Shown piece by piece: positions 9,064 through 18,125 of a stretch of 42,075 nucleotides of DNA. Below the pieces are notes generated by a model. It was not told the DNA's origin and did not search any database. It saw nothing but the letters and a program-made list of their open reading frames with translations. Source of the DNA: CAYZEZ01 sp964477295 (GTDB lineage Bacteria; Bacteroidota; Bacteroidia; Bacteroidales; SM23-62); the NCBI GenBank assembly GCA_964477295.1, contig CAYZEZ010000004.1:1-42075 (forward strand). Reading direction: 5' to 3'. The first letter of the stretch is position 1. Every line of letters starts with the position of its first letter. Both the position numbers and the translations under genes were made by a program.

Positions 9064-10478
9064 TATTCATTCTCCAGAAACAGCTCAATAACAGGTATCT
9101 CCATATCGGGCTTCACTATCGGCAGAAGCAGTACCAGGTCCTCCTCCCCCCTTGTCTCCTGGTGTGTAACATTACCGCGCAGTTCACCAAATTGAAGTTC
9201 TGATGCATCGTGCAGGAATTGCGCATATTTCACCTTTCCCTGGAAGCCTTTCAGGGTATACCACCTTATGGGGTAATCCAGCAGATGTATGTATAGCCTT
9301 CGTGTTTCGGGATTGTATGTCATCAGGCTGTTCTCGGGTGCTGTGAAACCCTCCGGTGCCTGCGTGCAATGATAGATGGAGCGGCTGTTGTATTTCATCC
9401 ATTCACCGATTTTTTCGAGCCTGACTGCTTCCCTGGGATTTATAGCGCCCCGCCCGGTAGGCCCTATATTCAATATCAGGTTCCCTCCTTTGCTGACTGT
9501 CTCGATTAGCAGAACCAGTAATTGTTTGGTGTCCTTCCAGTTCGTTTCATCCCTGACATATCCCCATGAATCCGAAATGGTCTGACAGGTTTCCCACGGT
9601 ACTTTTTTACCCAGTTTTTCAGGCCATTTGGATACCTTGTACTGTTCCGGTGTAGTGAAGTCCCATCCCCATTCCTTATCCAGAAGATCAAGCCTGTCAT
9701 TGATGATTATGCCGGGTTGCAGTTCCCTGACCATCTTCAGGAGATTTTCGGAGTCCCAGTCTTCCCTTCCTTTCCCATACGGTCCCTTGAATGAGTAGTC
9801 CAGCCATATGATATCTATCTTGCCATAGTTTGTCAGGATCTCCTTTAACTGGTTTTTTACGTATTGACGGTAAACATCCATGTCCCTTCCCCTGTTCAGT
9901 TCCTTATACTGCCTGTCGATGTCTGCACTCTCCTCCACTTTAACATATTCTCCGGCTTTTGTGGGACTCTGCGGATGGTTCCTATCGATGGTATAATCGT
10001 TGTGGTGCCAGTCGAGCAGGGAATAATAAAAGCCTATCTGTAATCCTTCCGCACGGAAGGCTTCCACCCACTCTTTTATCAGGTCCTTCCCTATAGGTGT
10101 ATTGGTAGCCTTATAATCCGTGTACTTTGAGTCGAACAGGCAAAACCCGTCATGGTGCTTGGTTGTGATCACGGCATATTTCATTCCTGCCTGCTTCGCG
10201 GTTCTTGCCCACGCATGCGGATCATACAAATCCGGATTGAAATGGTCGACATACTGCTGGTACTCTTCATTGGTCATGGGTTCATATCTTTTGGCCCAGG
10301 CCCGCCTGCTGTGCGTGGCATAAACCCCCCAGTGGATAAACATTCCAAACCTGGCTTCCGTCCACCAGGCCATCCGTTCCTCTTTTTGCGCATCTGTTTC
10401 CCTGAATATATTATCCTGTGCCGGTGTATTCATACTTATTCCCAGCAGCAAAGCCAATAGTAAGTTTGCATTTTTCAT
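9063..10478 (-). CDS. GH29 alpha-L-fucosidase, copy 2
   Basis: Second alpha-L-fucosidase of the locus. The 471 residues have a type I signal peptide (cleavage near residue 20, before QDNIF) and the GH29 motifs W-W-T-E-A-R-F-G-M-F-I-H-W-G near 38-51, T-K-H-H-D-G-F near 106-112 and I-I-W-L-D-Y at 223-228 with D227 the expected nucleophile. Compared with copy 1 it carries an insertion of about 13 residues just before the G-R-D-M-D segment (around residues 173-190), close to the active-site rim, so the two copies may differ in linkage or sulfation tolerance. It ends in a TAATG overlap with the GH172 gene, so fucosidase and GH172 are probably made in step. Confidence 0.9.
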   Translation of the reverse strand: MKNANLLLALLLGISMNTPAQDNIFRETDAQKEERMAWWTEARFGMFIHWGVYATHSRRAWAKRYEPMTNEEYQQYVDHFNPDLYDPHAWARTAKQAGMKYAVITTKHHDGFCLFDSKYTDYKATNTPIGKDLIKEWVEAFRAEGLQIGFYYSLLDWHHNDYTIDRNHPQSPTKAGEYVKVEESADIDRQYKELNRGRDMDVYRQYVKNQLKEILTNYGKIDIIWLDYSFKGPYGKGREDWDSENLLKMVRELQPGIIINDRLDLLDKEWGWDFTTPEQYKVSKWPEKLGKKVPWETCQTISDSWGYVRDETNWKDTKQLLVLLIETVSKGGNLILNIGPTGRGAINPREAVRLEKIGEWMKYNSRSIYHCTQAPEGFTAPENSLMTYNPETRRLYIHLLDYPIRWYTLKGFQGKVKYAQFLHDASELQFGELRGNVTHQETRGEEDLVLLLPIVKPDMEIPVIELFLENE

Positions 10479-10583
10479 TTTGAAGGTTTTTTTGATTTAT
10501 GGATTCCGGTAATACAAATATTAATATTGTCCGGACACGTTTTCTGCAGGTCGTAAATGACGTACCGGTCTTATTGCAGAGCT

Positions 10584-13154
10584 TCATTTCAAATATATTA
10601 TTTCTGTTACCGGGATCTCTTCCCCGGATACAATACATTTTTGAATATCCATATTGCCTGATGCCATTTTTACATATGGTATCCCTTTATCCAGTCCGAT
10701 GTTTCCCCATCCTGTCTGACAGGAGAAAAAACTGTCGAAATTATCGCCGATGTTCGAATCGATAAAAAGCGTATTTGAAACGGCATCATAACGCACACCC
10801 GTTAATGCCTGTATCATTGCATAACTTGCCATTGCACGTCCATACCAGTGTCCCCACTCGTATTCATCAAAAGGATTTCTTACGCTTCCGTCATACCTTT
10901 TTCTGCAGGCCCGGACAATATCAAGTGCTTTTTTATTTTCACCAGCAAACATCAGTTGAGAAGCAACTTGATATTCCACGCCTGTCCAAACCTCATGGCT
11001 ATATACAAAGGGCAGGGAGAGCTTATCACCCTTGGGCCAGGTACAATTCAGCAACCCTCCTTCATGTCCCATTGCAAATCCCGGGCGATGTGGATTGACA
11101 TGTTCATGCAGGTTGGATTTGAAATTATACCTGTAAACTGATTCCAGGTGGCTCCTGACTTTTTCTCCGTCGACAATCTCCTCTTCAATGCCACATACTT
11201 TAGCCATCCATGTACCCATAATTCCACCGGATAAACACCCATTGCCATACTGGTGAAATGGTCCTTCATTTCTGACTAATGCAATGGCTTCATCAGAATA
11301 TATTGATCTCTTGGATTTACTTTTTTCTTCAAGAGGGGAAGGAGTGCTTAATCCTTCCCATTGTATTTTTTGAATGAAATAATTCCCGTTGAAAAGTTCG
11401 TTTTCTAATATGTCTTCCCCTTCATCCAATAAGATCTGGTACCGGCGAACATCTTCGCCAAGATATTCTCCAATCATAATGAATGCTTTCAGGGCACCAA
11501 GATAAAAACCGGTACACATCCCATTAGGGCCCCAGAACCTGATATCAAAGGTATTATGCTGAGGCTCTTCCAGGGCACCTGTCTCGCGAGGATCCCATTC
11601 CCGGATGCAGTAATCCATACTCATCTTTACAGCAGGATACATTTTTTTCAACCATTGATCATTCCCTGATATCCGCCATTCACGATAAACCTTCATTATT
11701 CCGCCCAGTTGGCCATCGGCAGCAGCATAAAATTCGTGCCCTACTATACGAATGGGAAGTGCCGCGTTAAAGGTCTGATGACCGGTTTCATCCTGGCTCA
11801 CAAGAAATTCGGTTTCACGTAATGTACGCTCCAGCGAAGGGAACAGATGAGGTATGGCCTGTGCATAATTCCATACATGTGTATTGGTGCCGGGTCCAAG
11901 ACCAGTATTATCATCACATCCTTCAAAATTGTAAAGCCTGCCTTGATCGTCCCTGAGTACTGTAGGCGATTTAAGTATGGTAAGGTTAGCGGCAATGGCC
12001 TCCACCACAACATCAGGCAAAGTTGTATTGTAAAAGGATTCTGTAAACTCTTCACTACGCATTTTCAAATCATCATAATTTTGTAGCCAATATTCAGATA
12101 CATCCTGTATACTTTTAAAGCAGGAGCTGTACCAGGGCTGATGGTAATATGAATCCCAGGATTCCCTTGCAGGATCGTATTGCTCTTCATCAGGATTTAC
12201 CTCTTCTCCATATCGGAGTTCAGAATGCGGATTATACCAGCAAAGCATCAATCTTATTTTTTTCTCTTCACCGGGTTTAAGGATAAACGGGACATAAAGC
12301 GAAGCCCCCGGTGCATCCATATCGACCGGATCCGACACACGGGGTTCAGTATTTGTAAGGTGTTCCCATGTAATGGAAATCGCATCATATCCCTGGCGGA
12401 TACCCCTGAACCAGCAATGATCCACCAATGTGTTCTCGTCTGGGGTAAAAAAGGCAAAATCTCCCTGTAGATACGGAGCATTTTCAGGAGGCTCGTTCGA
12501 CAGGATAAAACCGTTTGAAATGGGTTTTATCGAACTGAAACAGCCTTTTCTATGCATAAAGTTATCCGTATTAAAAGAGAATAAAGCTTCAACTTCCCTA
12601 TCCTGGTGGTTTACAAAAATATATTCCAGGGCACCACAGGGAAGACTTGAATTGTCGGGATCTAACGGAATGAAAGGACTCCATCCGGTAATTATAACAT
12701 CAAGAGGTATATCATCATCCCGGAGCAGAATCTTACCAAATGGAAAATGTGCTTCAAATTCTGCATTTTCAAATCGCGGAAGTCCGTAACTGGTACCCGG
12801 GGCCCCCCTGCCTGTCCCGGGCCTGCTGAATTTTTTATAATCAGGAACAGGTCCCTCCAGTACTTTTGTTCCATTTTCCAATCCTTTTATTGAGAGTGCA
12901 GCAAACATATTGGGTTCGTTAAAAATATCAGGTTTGTTATAGACCGAAACATGTGAAATGGTTCCTGTCCCTTCAAGACAAACCATACCTGCACCGATAC
13001 CACCGATCGGGAATGCAATATGGTTGAGATACTCTCCACTGTACGAACCATTAAATAAATGCTGTGAATCGATGCCGGATTTGCGGATCCCAGATTGGCA
13101 TGATATCGCCACAAACGCCACAAGCAGTCCGAGTAATCTGATAATTATATTCAT
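10584..13154 (-). CDS. GH116/DUF608-family lipoprotein
   Basis: Large predicted glycoside hydrolase of the GH116 (beta-glucocerebrosidase-like, DUF608) family, whose members include beta-glucosidases and beta-xylosidases. The 856-residue lipoprotein has its lipobox at A-I-S-C (C19). The N-terminal half shows the G-G-I-G-A-G-M motif near 51-58 typical of the GH116 N-domain. The C-terminal (alpha/alpha)6-barrel shows T-N-T-H-V-W-N-Y-A-Q-A and, further on, E-P-Q-H-N-T-F-D-I, where the aspartate is the likely acid/base. It lies 9 bp after the UroD-like gene and 105 bp before GH29 copy 2. Its beta-linked target in a fucose-rich glycan is not evident from sequence. Confidence 0.8.
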   Translation of the reverse strand: MNIIIRLLGLLVAFVAISCQSGIRKSGIDSQHLFNGSYSGEYLNHIAFPIGGIGAGMVCLEGTGTISHVSVYNKPDIFNEPNMFAALSIKGLENGTKVLEGPVPDYKKFSRPGTGRGAPGTSYGLPRFENAEFEAHFPFGKILLRDDDIPLDVIITGWSPFIPLDPDNSSLPCGALEYIFVNHQDREVEALFSFNTDNFMHRKGCFSSIKPISNGFILSNEPPENAPYLQGDFAFFTPDENTLVDHCWFRGIRQGYDAISITWEHLTNTEPRVSDPVDMDAPGASLYVPFILKPGEEKKIRLMLCWYNPHSELRYGEEVNPDEEQYDPARESWDSYYHQPWYSSCFKSIQDVSEYWLQNYDDLKMRSEEFTESFYNTTLPDVVVEAIAANLTILKSPTVLRDDQGRLYNFEGCDDNTGLGPGTNTHVWNYAQAIPHLFPSLERTLRETEFLVSQDETGHQTFNAALPIRIVGHEFYAAADGQLGGIMKVYREWRISGNDQWLKKMYPAVKMSMDYCIREWDPRETGALEEPQHNTFDIRFWGPNGMCTGFYLGALKAFIMIGEYLGEDVRRYQILLDEGEDILENELFNGNYFIQKIQWEGLSTPSPLEEKSKSKRSIYSDEAIALVRNEGPFHQYGNGCLSGGIMGTWMAKVCGIEEEIVDGEKVRSHLESVYRYNFKSNLHEHVNPHRPGFAMGHEGGLLNCTWPKGDKLSLPFVYSHEVWTGVEYQVASQLMFAGENKKALDIVRACRKRYDGSVRNPFDEYEWGHWYGRAMASYAMIQALTGVRYDAVSNTLFIDSNIGDNFDSFFSCQTGWGNIGLDKGIPYVKMASGNMDIQKCIVSGEEIPVTEIIYLK

Positions 13155-13163
13155 CTGTTTCGA

Positions 13164-14426
13164 TTAATTGAATTTAAATTGTTTTTCACCATTAAATTCC
13201 TTAATTGCTTCGAACATGGCCAGGATATTCTGAGGTGATACATCCGATAAAATGTTATGAACCGTGTTAAAGACAAAACCACCACCGGGAGAAAATATTT
13301 CCAGCCTTTCCAAAACATGCTTTTTCACTTCACCCGGAGTACTTTTATTTAATACGAACCGTGTGTCCGCACCACCTCCCCAGAACGTCACATCATTACC
13401 AAATTCTTTCTTCAGGACTACAGGGTCCATTTCGTTGGCATTGGTCTGTACCGGATTAAGAATTTCAAAACCCGCATCGATAAGATCGGGAATCAACTTG
13501 TATATTGACCCACATGAATGCAGGAATGTATGAGCCCCTGAATGTGCTTTAATATACTGGTTAAGGATCGTGTGGCGCGGTTTGAACAATTTGCGGTAAA
13601 GTTCCGGTTCCATAAACGGCCCGCCGTTTGTTCCCAAGTCATCGCCCAGGCGTATAATGTCGACAATATCCCCAACAGCATGGCAAATCTTTTCAAGACC
13701 GGCAAGATGTATCTCCATCAACGCATCGAGCATTTCTTCAACCTTATCGTATTGCAGGTAGAGATCGGTAAGAAAATTGTCAATTCTGCGCAGAAAAGTC
13801 CCCCATTCAAACAAATTGCATCCTGCAACCATCATCAGTGCCTTGTCAGTTGTCTTCCTCAGGTGAAGTGCACGTTCCCTTAATTTTGTCCAGAATTCAG
13901 GATCGGTGGCATTATCCCACGGGCTATGGACCAGCGCCTGCCACAAAACTTTGCTCTTGGCTTTTTCAATGTCCCGGAAATGATCAGGATATCCATCAAG
14001 ATAGGGGAAACATGCCTGGTCAAAAAATGCAGCATATTTTGGTTTTATGGCAATTAATTCATTATCAGCATCGAATACTTCTAACCTGCCATTATTCTCC
14101 ACAGGATGAAACCATGTTGGATAAAAAGCCTTGCTGCCATCACCCAGAATTATCTCATACCAGTCACTTTCATCTGCATTAAATGTTCTTCCGATATCAA
14201 GTACATCGATTCCGAACATGGTAATGATAAAATCCTCTACCTGTGCTAATTCCTGGACGACATCATAGATCCTTGTCTTTGAATACCTGAAACCCAGATA
14301 TTTTATCAGGTTAGAATAGGCAATTGCAGATATCCCGGAGCTTGGTGTTGCCCCCAGGTCAACCGGAACAATATCCGGCGTTTTATGATTGATTGCATCA
14401 AGAATTCTTTCCCTTGATTTCATCAT
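13164..14426 (-). CDS. UroD-fold methyltransferase-like protein
   Basis: Cytoplasmic protein of the uroporphyrinogen decarboxylase superfamily, on the side of methylcobamide-dependent methyltransferases (MtaA/CmuA-like) rather than haem synthesis. The 420 residues have no signal peptide. The barrel carries H-S-C-G at 303-306, the His-x-Cys zinc-binding pair of that group. The place where the third zinc cysteine is expected near the C-terminus reads F-N-T-V-H-N-I, so a histidine may replace it. No corrinoid protein or reductive activator is in the window. It lies directly upstream of the GH116 gene (9 bp), so it belongs to the sugar train. A role in handling methylated sugars is a guess; it could also be a sugar-specific enzyme of unknown type. 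Confidence 0.75.
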   Translation of the reverse strand: MMKSRERILDAINHKTPDIVPVDLGATPSSGISAIAYSNLIKYLGFRYSKTRIYDVVQELAQVEDFIITMFGIDVLDIGRTFNADESDWYEIILGDGSKAFYPTWFHPVENNGRLEVFDADNELIAIKPKYAAFFDQACFPYLDGYPDHFRDIEKAKSKVLWQALVHSPWDNATDPEFWTKLRERALHLRKTTDKALMMVAGCNLFEWGTFLRRIDNFLTDLYLQYDKVEEMLDALMEIHLAGLEKICHAVGDIVDIIRLGDDLGTNGGPFMEPELYRKLFKPRHTILNQYIKAHSGAHTFLHSCGSIYKLIPDLIDAGFEILNPVQTNANEMDPVVLKKEFGNDVTFWGGGADTRFVLNKSTPGEVKKHVLERLEIFSPGGGFVFNTVHNILSDVSPQNILAMFEAIKEFNGEKQFKFN

Positions 14427-14654
14427 AATACGTTTAATTAATTTAACGTGATTCCGTTATAAGAAATTCTATTTACAAATCATTAATTATCAATAATTTA
14501 GAATATAAAATGGGACGAATACCTCTCAGCTCCGATGCCCGGTTTGAGCATGAGCAGAACATACAGGTTGCAAAGCAAACTGCTGCAAGTAGAAAGGTTT
14601 TTGTTCTGCTGATTGCTTTTAATCATTATATTCTTTTAATGATCTGATTACTGC

Positions 14655-16631
14655 TTAATCAGTGAATAAAGGATCATCCACCACGGTCGATGATTCGGAT
14701 AGTCTGAAATACACTTTCCATCCTTGCGGATCAGTGAATTCTGTAAACAGTATTTCCTGACCTTCTGTTGTTTTCAACACCACACTCAGGCCATCCGGAC
14801 GAATGGATATATCTTTTTCCGGCTGACTCAAGGAAGATGGTTCAATAACAATCTTTGAAATATTCTTGAGATTTCCATAACCCTCGTGTAACCTGTATTC
14901 ATCCATATTCCTTATTGGATTCAAACAAAACACTAAAGGACCGTGCATCAGGGCCGCTTTGCCTTCTTGCTCCATGCGGCCTTTTATCCATAGCCATTGC
15001 ATAGGCAAATCAAGTTCAATGATGTTTTCACCAACCCATTTTCGGTCGATCGAAAACAAAGTACCCGGTTCAGGAACTGGGATACTTTTTTCACCATTAA
15101 TGGTTATTGCAGGATGCTCACACCACTTTGGAATACGCAATTGCAGTGTAAACTGGCTACTCTGCTGTGGAATTACAATTAATTTAATTTTTCCGGAATT
15201 GGGATAGTCTGTTTCCTGCTTTATTTCGATTAAATTATCATTATCAAGTTTAAATTTTACCTGGGATTCGCAGTACAGATTAACTAACACACCATCGTCA
15301 TATTGATAATAAATAGTACCTGGCAGCATGCTCATGAACCTTCGGTAATTGCTTGGGCAGCAATAAGTGTCTCTGTGGAAATACTGTCGCTGTCCTTCCA
15401 TATCCGTAAAATAACGTATGTGACGGCCATCAGGTGATTGGGCAGCAAAATACGCATTATACAGAACGCGTTCCATTAAATCACCATAATACGCCTGTGG
15501 TTTCTCCCTTAAAAGCAGGTCTAAAAACAGCATAGTGTATACGCTCACACAGGTTTCTCCCATATGCCGGTTCACATAAAGACCATCATAAATTTCATAA
15601 TCCTGACCACTTTGGGTTTTTTTCCAGCCTTCGCTAACTCCCATAATACCGGGAATACGCATGCCATTGTATTTCATATAATGAAGGATGGCATCGCTGG
15701 AACCTAGAAGTGAAGGATCTTTTTCATATTTATACATATAATGCTGTGACATGCTGAATGTCAGCGAAGTATAAATGTGCTTATTTAATTGATATTTCCC
15801 GGTGGATTCATCCTTCCCAAGAAAATTGTCCCACGCATTCGATTTCCAATAATTCTTTTTAATAAAATCCAGGTATTTAGAATTATGGGTTACGTCGTAT
15901 AAATTAAAAAAGGCATGGTCAGTACCGATATGGCTGACCGAAACAGGATATGCAGGATTGTAATGATCAATCAACCAATCCCCCAGATGAATAGCTGCAG
16001 TTTTGGCTTCTGTATTGTTGAAAATCCTGTAATCATTCAGTAGGGCTGAAATTATATAGCCCTGCTCATGAATGTCCCATAACCGGTAAAAACGTTCACC
16101 CGGTAAAAATACCCCTATGTATCCATCCTGGTCAGCTGTTTCTAAAAGTTCCTGAACGAGGTATGTTTTCAGTTTAATTACTTCCTTATCCTTGCTGTAG
16201 GCTGCAAAATTTATCAGGGCATACAGATTCTTTCCAAGACCGATATATCGAAAATCTTTATCTATGAAACGATCTTCAGGGATATCCTCAATGGACATGC
16301 CAAGACTTTTAAATTTAATTTGAAAAGGATTGAGAAAATCCTCTTCAAAATTAAGTTTTAATATATTCTCTTCCACTGTTAAATCTATTCTTCTGCCCAA
16401 TTCACCGCCAACCTTAATCTCCTCAAATCCGTAAGGATTCCGGATAGTGAGATTACCGAAGTCAATTTGAATACTATCCAGTTCCTTCTGAAAATTCACA
16501 CCCAGTTTCGCACGGTCGTAATGCTGGTAATTCAGAGGTGTCTGATCTTGCTGGGCTATAAGAATATCAGAAGAAATGATGACAATAAAGCATGCTAAAT
16601 AAATTCTTTCAACCATATTCTTATAAATCAA
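14655..16631 (-). CDS. GH127-type (DUF1680) beta-L-arabinofuranosidase-like protein
   Basis: Predicted non-reducing-end beta-L-arabinofuranosidase of the GH127/GH146 (DUF1680) type; one GH127 relative cleaves aceric acid from rhamnogalacturonan II. The 658-residue protein has a hydrophobic signal (about 7-26). The zinc and catalytic cysteine signature is present: G-E-T-C (E359, C361) and Y-C-C-P-S-N (C424, C425), the spacing expected for the Cys nucleophile plus Zn ligands. A C-terminal beta-sandwich holds L-R-I-P-K-W-C. The start codon overlaps the mutarotase stop by four bases (ATGA), implying translational coupling. Downstream, 228 bp separate it from the UroD-like gene. Confidence 0.85.
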   Translation of the reverse strand: MIYKNMVERIYLACFIVIISSDILIAQQDQTPLNYQHYDRAKLGVNFQKELDSIQIDFGNLTIRNPYGFEEIKVGGELGRRIDLTVEENILKLNFEEDFLNPFQIKFKSLGMSIEDIPEDRFIDKDFRYIGLGKNLYALINFAAYSKDKEVIKLKTYLVQELLETADQDGYIGVFLPGERFYRLWDIHEQGYIISALLNDYRIFNNTEAKTAAIHLGDWLIDHYNPAYPVSVSHIGTDHAFFNLYDVTHNSKYLDFIKKNYWKSNAWDNFLGKDESTGKYQLNKHIYTSLTFSMSQHYMYKYEKDPSLLGSSDAILHYMKYNGMRIPGIMGVSEGWKKTQSGQDYEIYDGLYVNRHMGETCVSVYTMLFLDLLLREKPQAYYGDLMERVLYNAYFAAQSPDGRHIRYFTDMEGQRQYFHRDTYCCPSNYRRFMSMLPGTIYYQYDDGVLVNLYCESQVKFKLDNDNLIEIKQETDYPNSGKIKLIVIPQQSSQFTLQLRIPKWCEHPAITINGEKSIPVPEPGTLFSIDRKWVGENIIELDLPMQWLWIKGRMEQEGKAALMHGPLVFCLNPIRNMDEYRLHEGYGNLKNISKIVIEPSSLSQPEKDISIRPDGLSVVLKTTEGQEILFTEFTDPQGWKVYFRLSESSTVVDDPLFTD

Positions 16632-16951
16632 TCCGTATGAAACAATTCTTCCATATCAGCCCACCATTCTCCTTCCGACCTGCTATCAACCGGCATCTGA
16701 CAGGGAATACATACTGACCACCACTCCTGTGTAAGCGGATCGGCAGCCATCTTTTTCATATCTGCATCAAAATCTTTCCCTGTATATTCAAAATAGGCAA
16801 ATAAAAAACCATCTTTATGAAAAATACTGTAATTGTTAATATTACACTGTTTTATCATGTCCAGTACACCCGGCCAGACTGCTGCATGAAGTTTTTTATA
16901 CTCTTCATATTTTTCAGGTCTGAGCCTGATTGTTTGTCCGAATCGTTTCAT
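16628..16951 (-). CDS. rhaM: RhaM/COG3254-family sugar mutarotase
   Basis: Small cytoplasmic mutarotase that interconverts the alpha and beta anomers of a 6-deoxy-sugar. The 107 residues match L-rhamnose mutarotase along their whole length: H22, Y41 and a W-W pair (W77-W78) line up with the active-site residues of the E. coli enzyme, in F-G-Q-T-I-R-L and H-A-A-V-W-P contexts. The gene ends inside the start of GH127 (ATGA). COG3254 proteins also serve L-fucose in some bacteria. With FucI and FucP in the window and no rhamnose isomerase, L-fucose is as likely a substrate as L-rhamnose, so the symbol marks the family only. Confidence 0.85.
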   Translation of the reverse strand: MKRFGQTIRLRPEKYEEYKKLHAAVWPGVLDMIKQCNINNYSIFHKDGFLFAYFEYTGKDFDADMKKMAADPLTQEWWSVCIPCQMPVDSRSEGEWWADMEELFHTD

Positions 16952-17035
16952 TGTAAAAGTTTTTATGATGTAATTATCTGAATATACTTAGCATCTTTTA
17001 GCTGTTATTATCCGCTTGCAGTCAAGGTTCCCATA

Positions 17036-18061
17036 TCAAAGACTGTTGGCATATCCTAAAAGGACGAATGAGATAATCAGGACAAGGTTGCCGATCATTA
17101 ACACCATCAAGGGTTTTTTAAATCCTTTCCATTCCCCAAAACCGATACCCCAGACATTACTGATTACCAGGGCCAGGGCAATGAACATGGTCCACCCGAT
17201 CACAGTACCAAGTGTACCCATCAGGGCTGTACCCTGCCCGTATACTGCAAGTGCTGCATACCACATAAATGCGGTTGCCAGTGCCCACAAAAATCTTTTT
17301 CCTGAATTCTTTGTCTTATAAGTCGAAAAGGATTTATTTTTTATCAGCAAATAGACCGCATATACAAAATTGACAACGAAATTTCCATAAAATACCACCA
17401 TCCATGCTGTTAAACTGGCATTTCTTGGCAATACACCCCGTGAGACAGCATAATCGGCAACCACCTTTGCATTATCGAAGCCAATATTGGCAAACGCACT
17501 CAATAATCCGCATACTATGGCCATAAACAATCCTGCATAGAATTGCTTACCATACTTAATACCAATGACGGTACTGCTTTCTGAAGTCTGCATTTTATCA
17601 CGCCGGATTCCAGCCAGGCTCAAAATGCCTACTCCTACAAGCATGATAAATACCCCGGTAATTATGAATGGGAAAGAGGGTTTTGAATAAAAACCGGAAA
17701 TCTGGAATAATGGAACAAGGGTACCGATTGCCGAAGCCAGTCCCATGGTAATGCCGTTACCCAGCGATACGCCAAGATAGTTCATCGTATACCCGTACAG
17801 GATAGCCCCGATTCCCCACAGAGCGCCAAACAGAATTGCCTTAGCCAGAGCAGCCAGCGGAACGGACACAACGATGTTCAATGCACCGGGTACTGCAGCC
17901 AGCGTCCAGATAAGGGGAATTATGATCATTCCGAACAGTGAAAAAACTGCCCAGAACGCTTCCCATGACCACGGAGCGAATTTTCTCATACCAAGGCCAA
18001 AAGTTCCCTGGAAAAAACCAGCAATGATTAACAGGAAAATAGATAGGACGAATGGATTCAT
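17036..18061 (-). CDS. rhaT: RhaT-family deoxy-sugar:proton symporter
   Basis: Inner-membrane sugar transporter of the RhaT family within the drug/metabolite transporter superfamily; the model member takes up L-rhamnose with a proton. The 341 residues form about ten membrane helices. W-S-W-E-A-F-W and L-W-G-I-G-A-I-L-Y-G-Y-T-M near the N-terminal half match E. coli RhaT closely, as does L-G-V-S-L-G-N-G-I. It is 64 bp after sulfatase 1 and 84 bp before the mutarotase gene, so uptake and anomer conversion are probably co-expressed. No rhamnose catabolic gene is in the window, so the cargo might be L-rhamnose, L-fucose or another deoxy-sugar. Confidence 0.85.
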   Translation of the reverse strand: MNPFVLSIFLLIIAGFFQGTFGLGMRKFAPWSWEAFWAVFSLFGMIIIPLIWTLAAVPGALNIVVSVPLAALAKAILFGALWGIGAILYGYTMNYLGVSLGNGITMGLASAIGTLVPLFQISGFYSKPSFPFIITGVFIMLVGVGILSLAGIRRDKMQTSESSTVIGIKYGKQFYAGLFMAIVCGLLSAFANIGFDNAKVVADYAVSRGVLPRNASLTAWMVVFYGNFVVNFVYAVYLLIKNKSFSTYKTKNSGKRFLWALATAFMWYAALAVYGQGTALMGTLGTVIGWTMFIALALVISNVWGIGFGEWKGFKKPLMVLMIGNLVLIISFVLLGYANSL

Positions 18062-18125
18062 TTGGCTGGATATTAATGGTTTGTTTTAATTTTAAGTTTC
18101 ACAGGGCAACCCCTGATCTGCTCAA

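Noticed and set aside
14553..14610. Inverted repeat AGCAGAAC...GTTCTGCT in the GH127-UroD spacer
   Set aside because: Eight pairs with a loop of about 42 bases; possible by chance and without supporting signals. No cobalamin riboswitch core was seen in this spacer either.
14644..14662. Inverted repeat CTGATTA...TAATCAG at the GH127 stop codon
   Set aside because: Short and AT-rich, overlaps the stop and has no following T-run on the minus strand; not convincing as a terminator.
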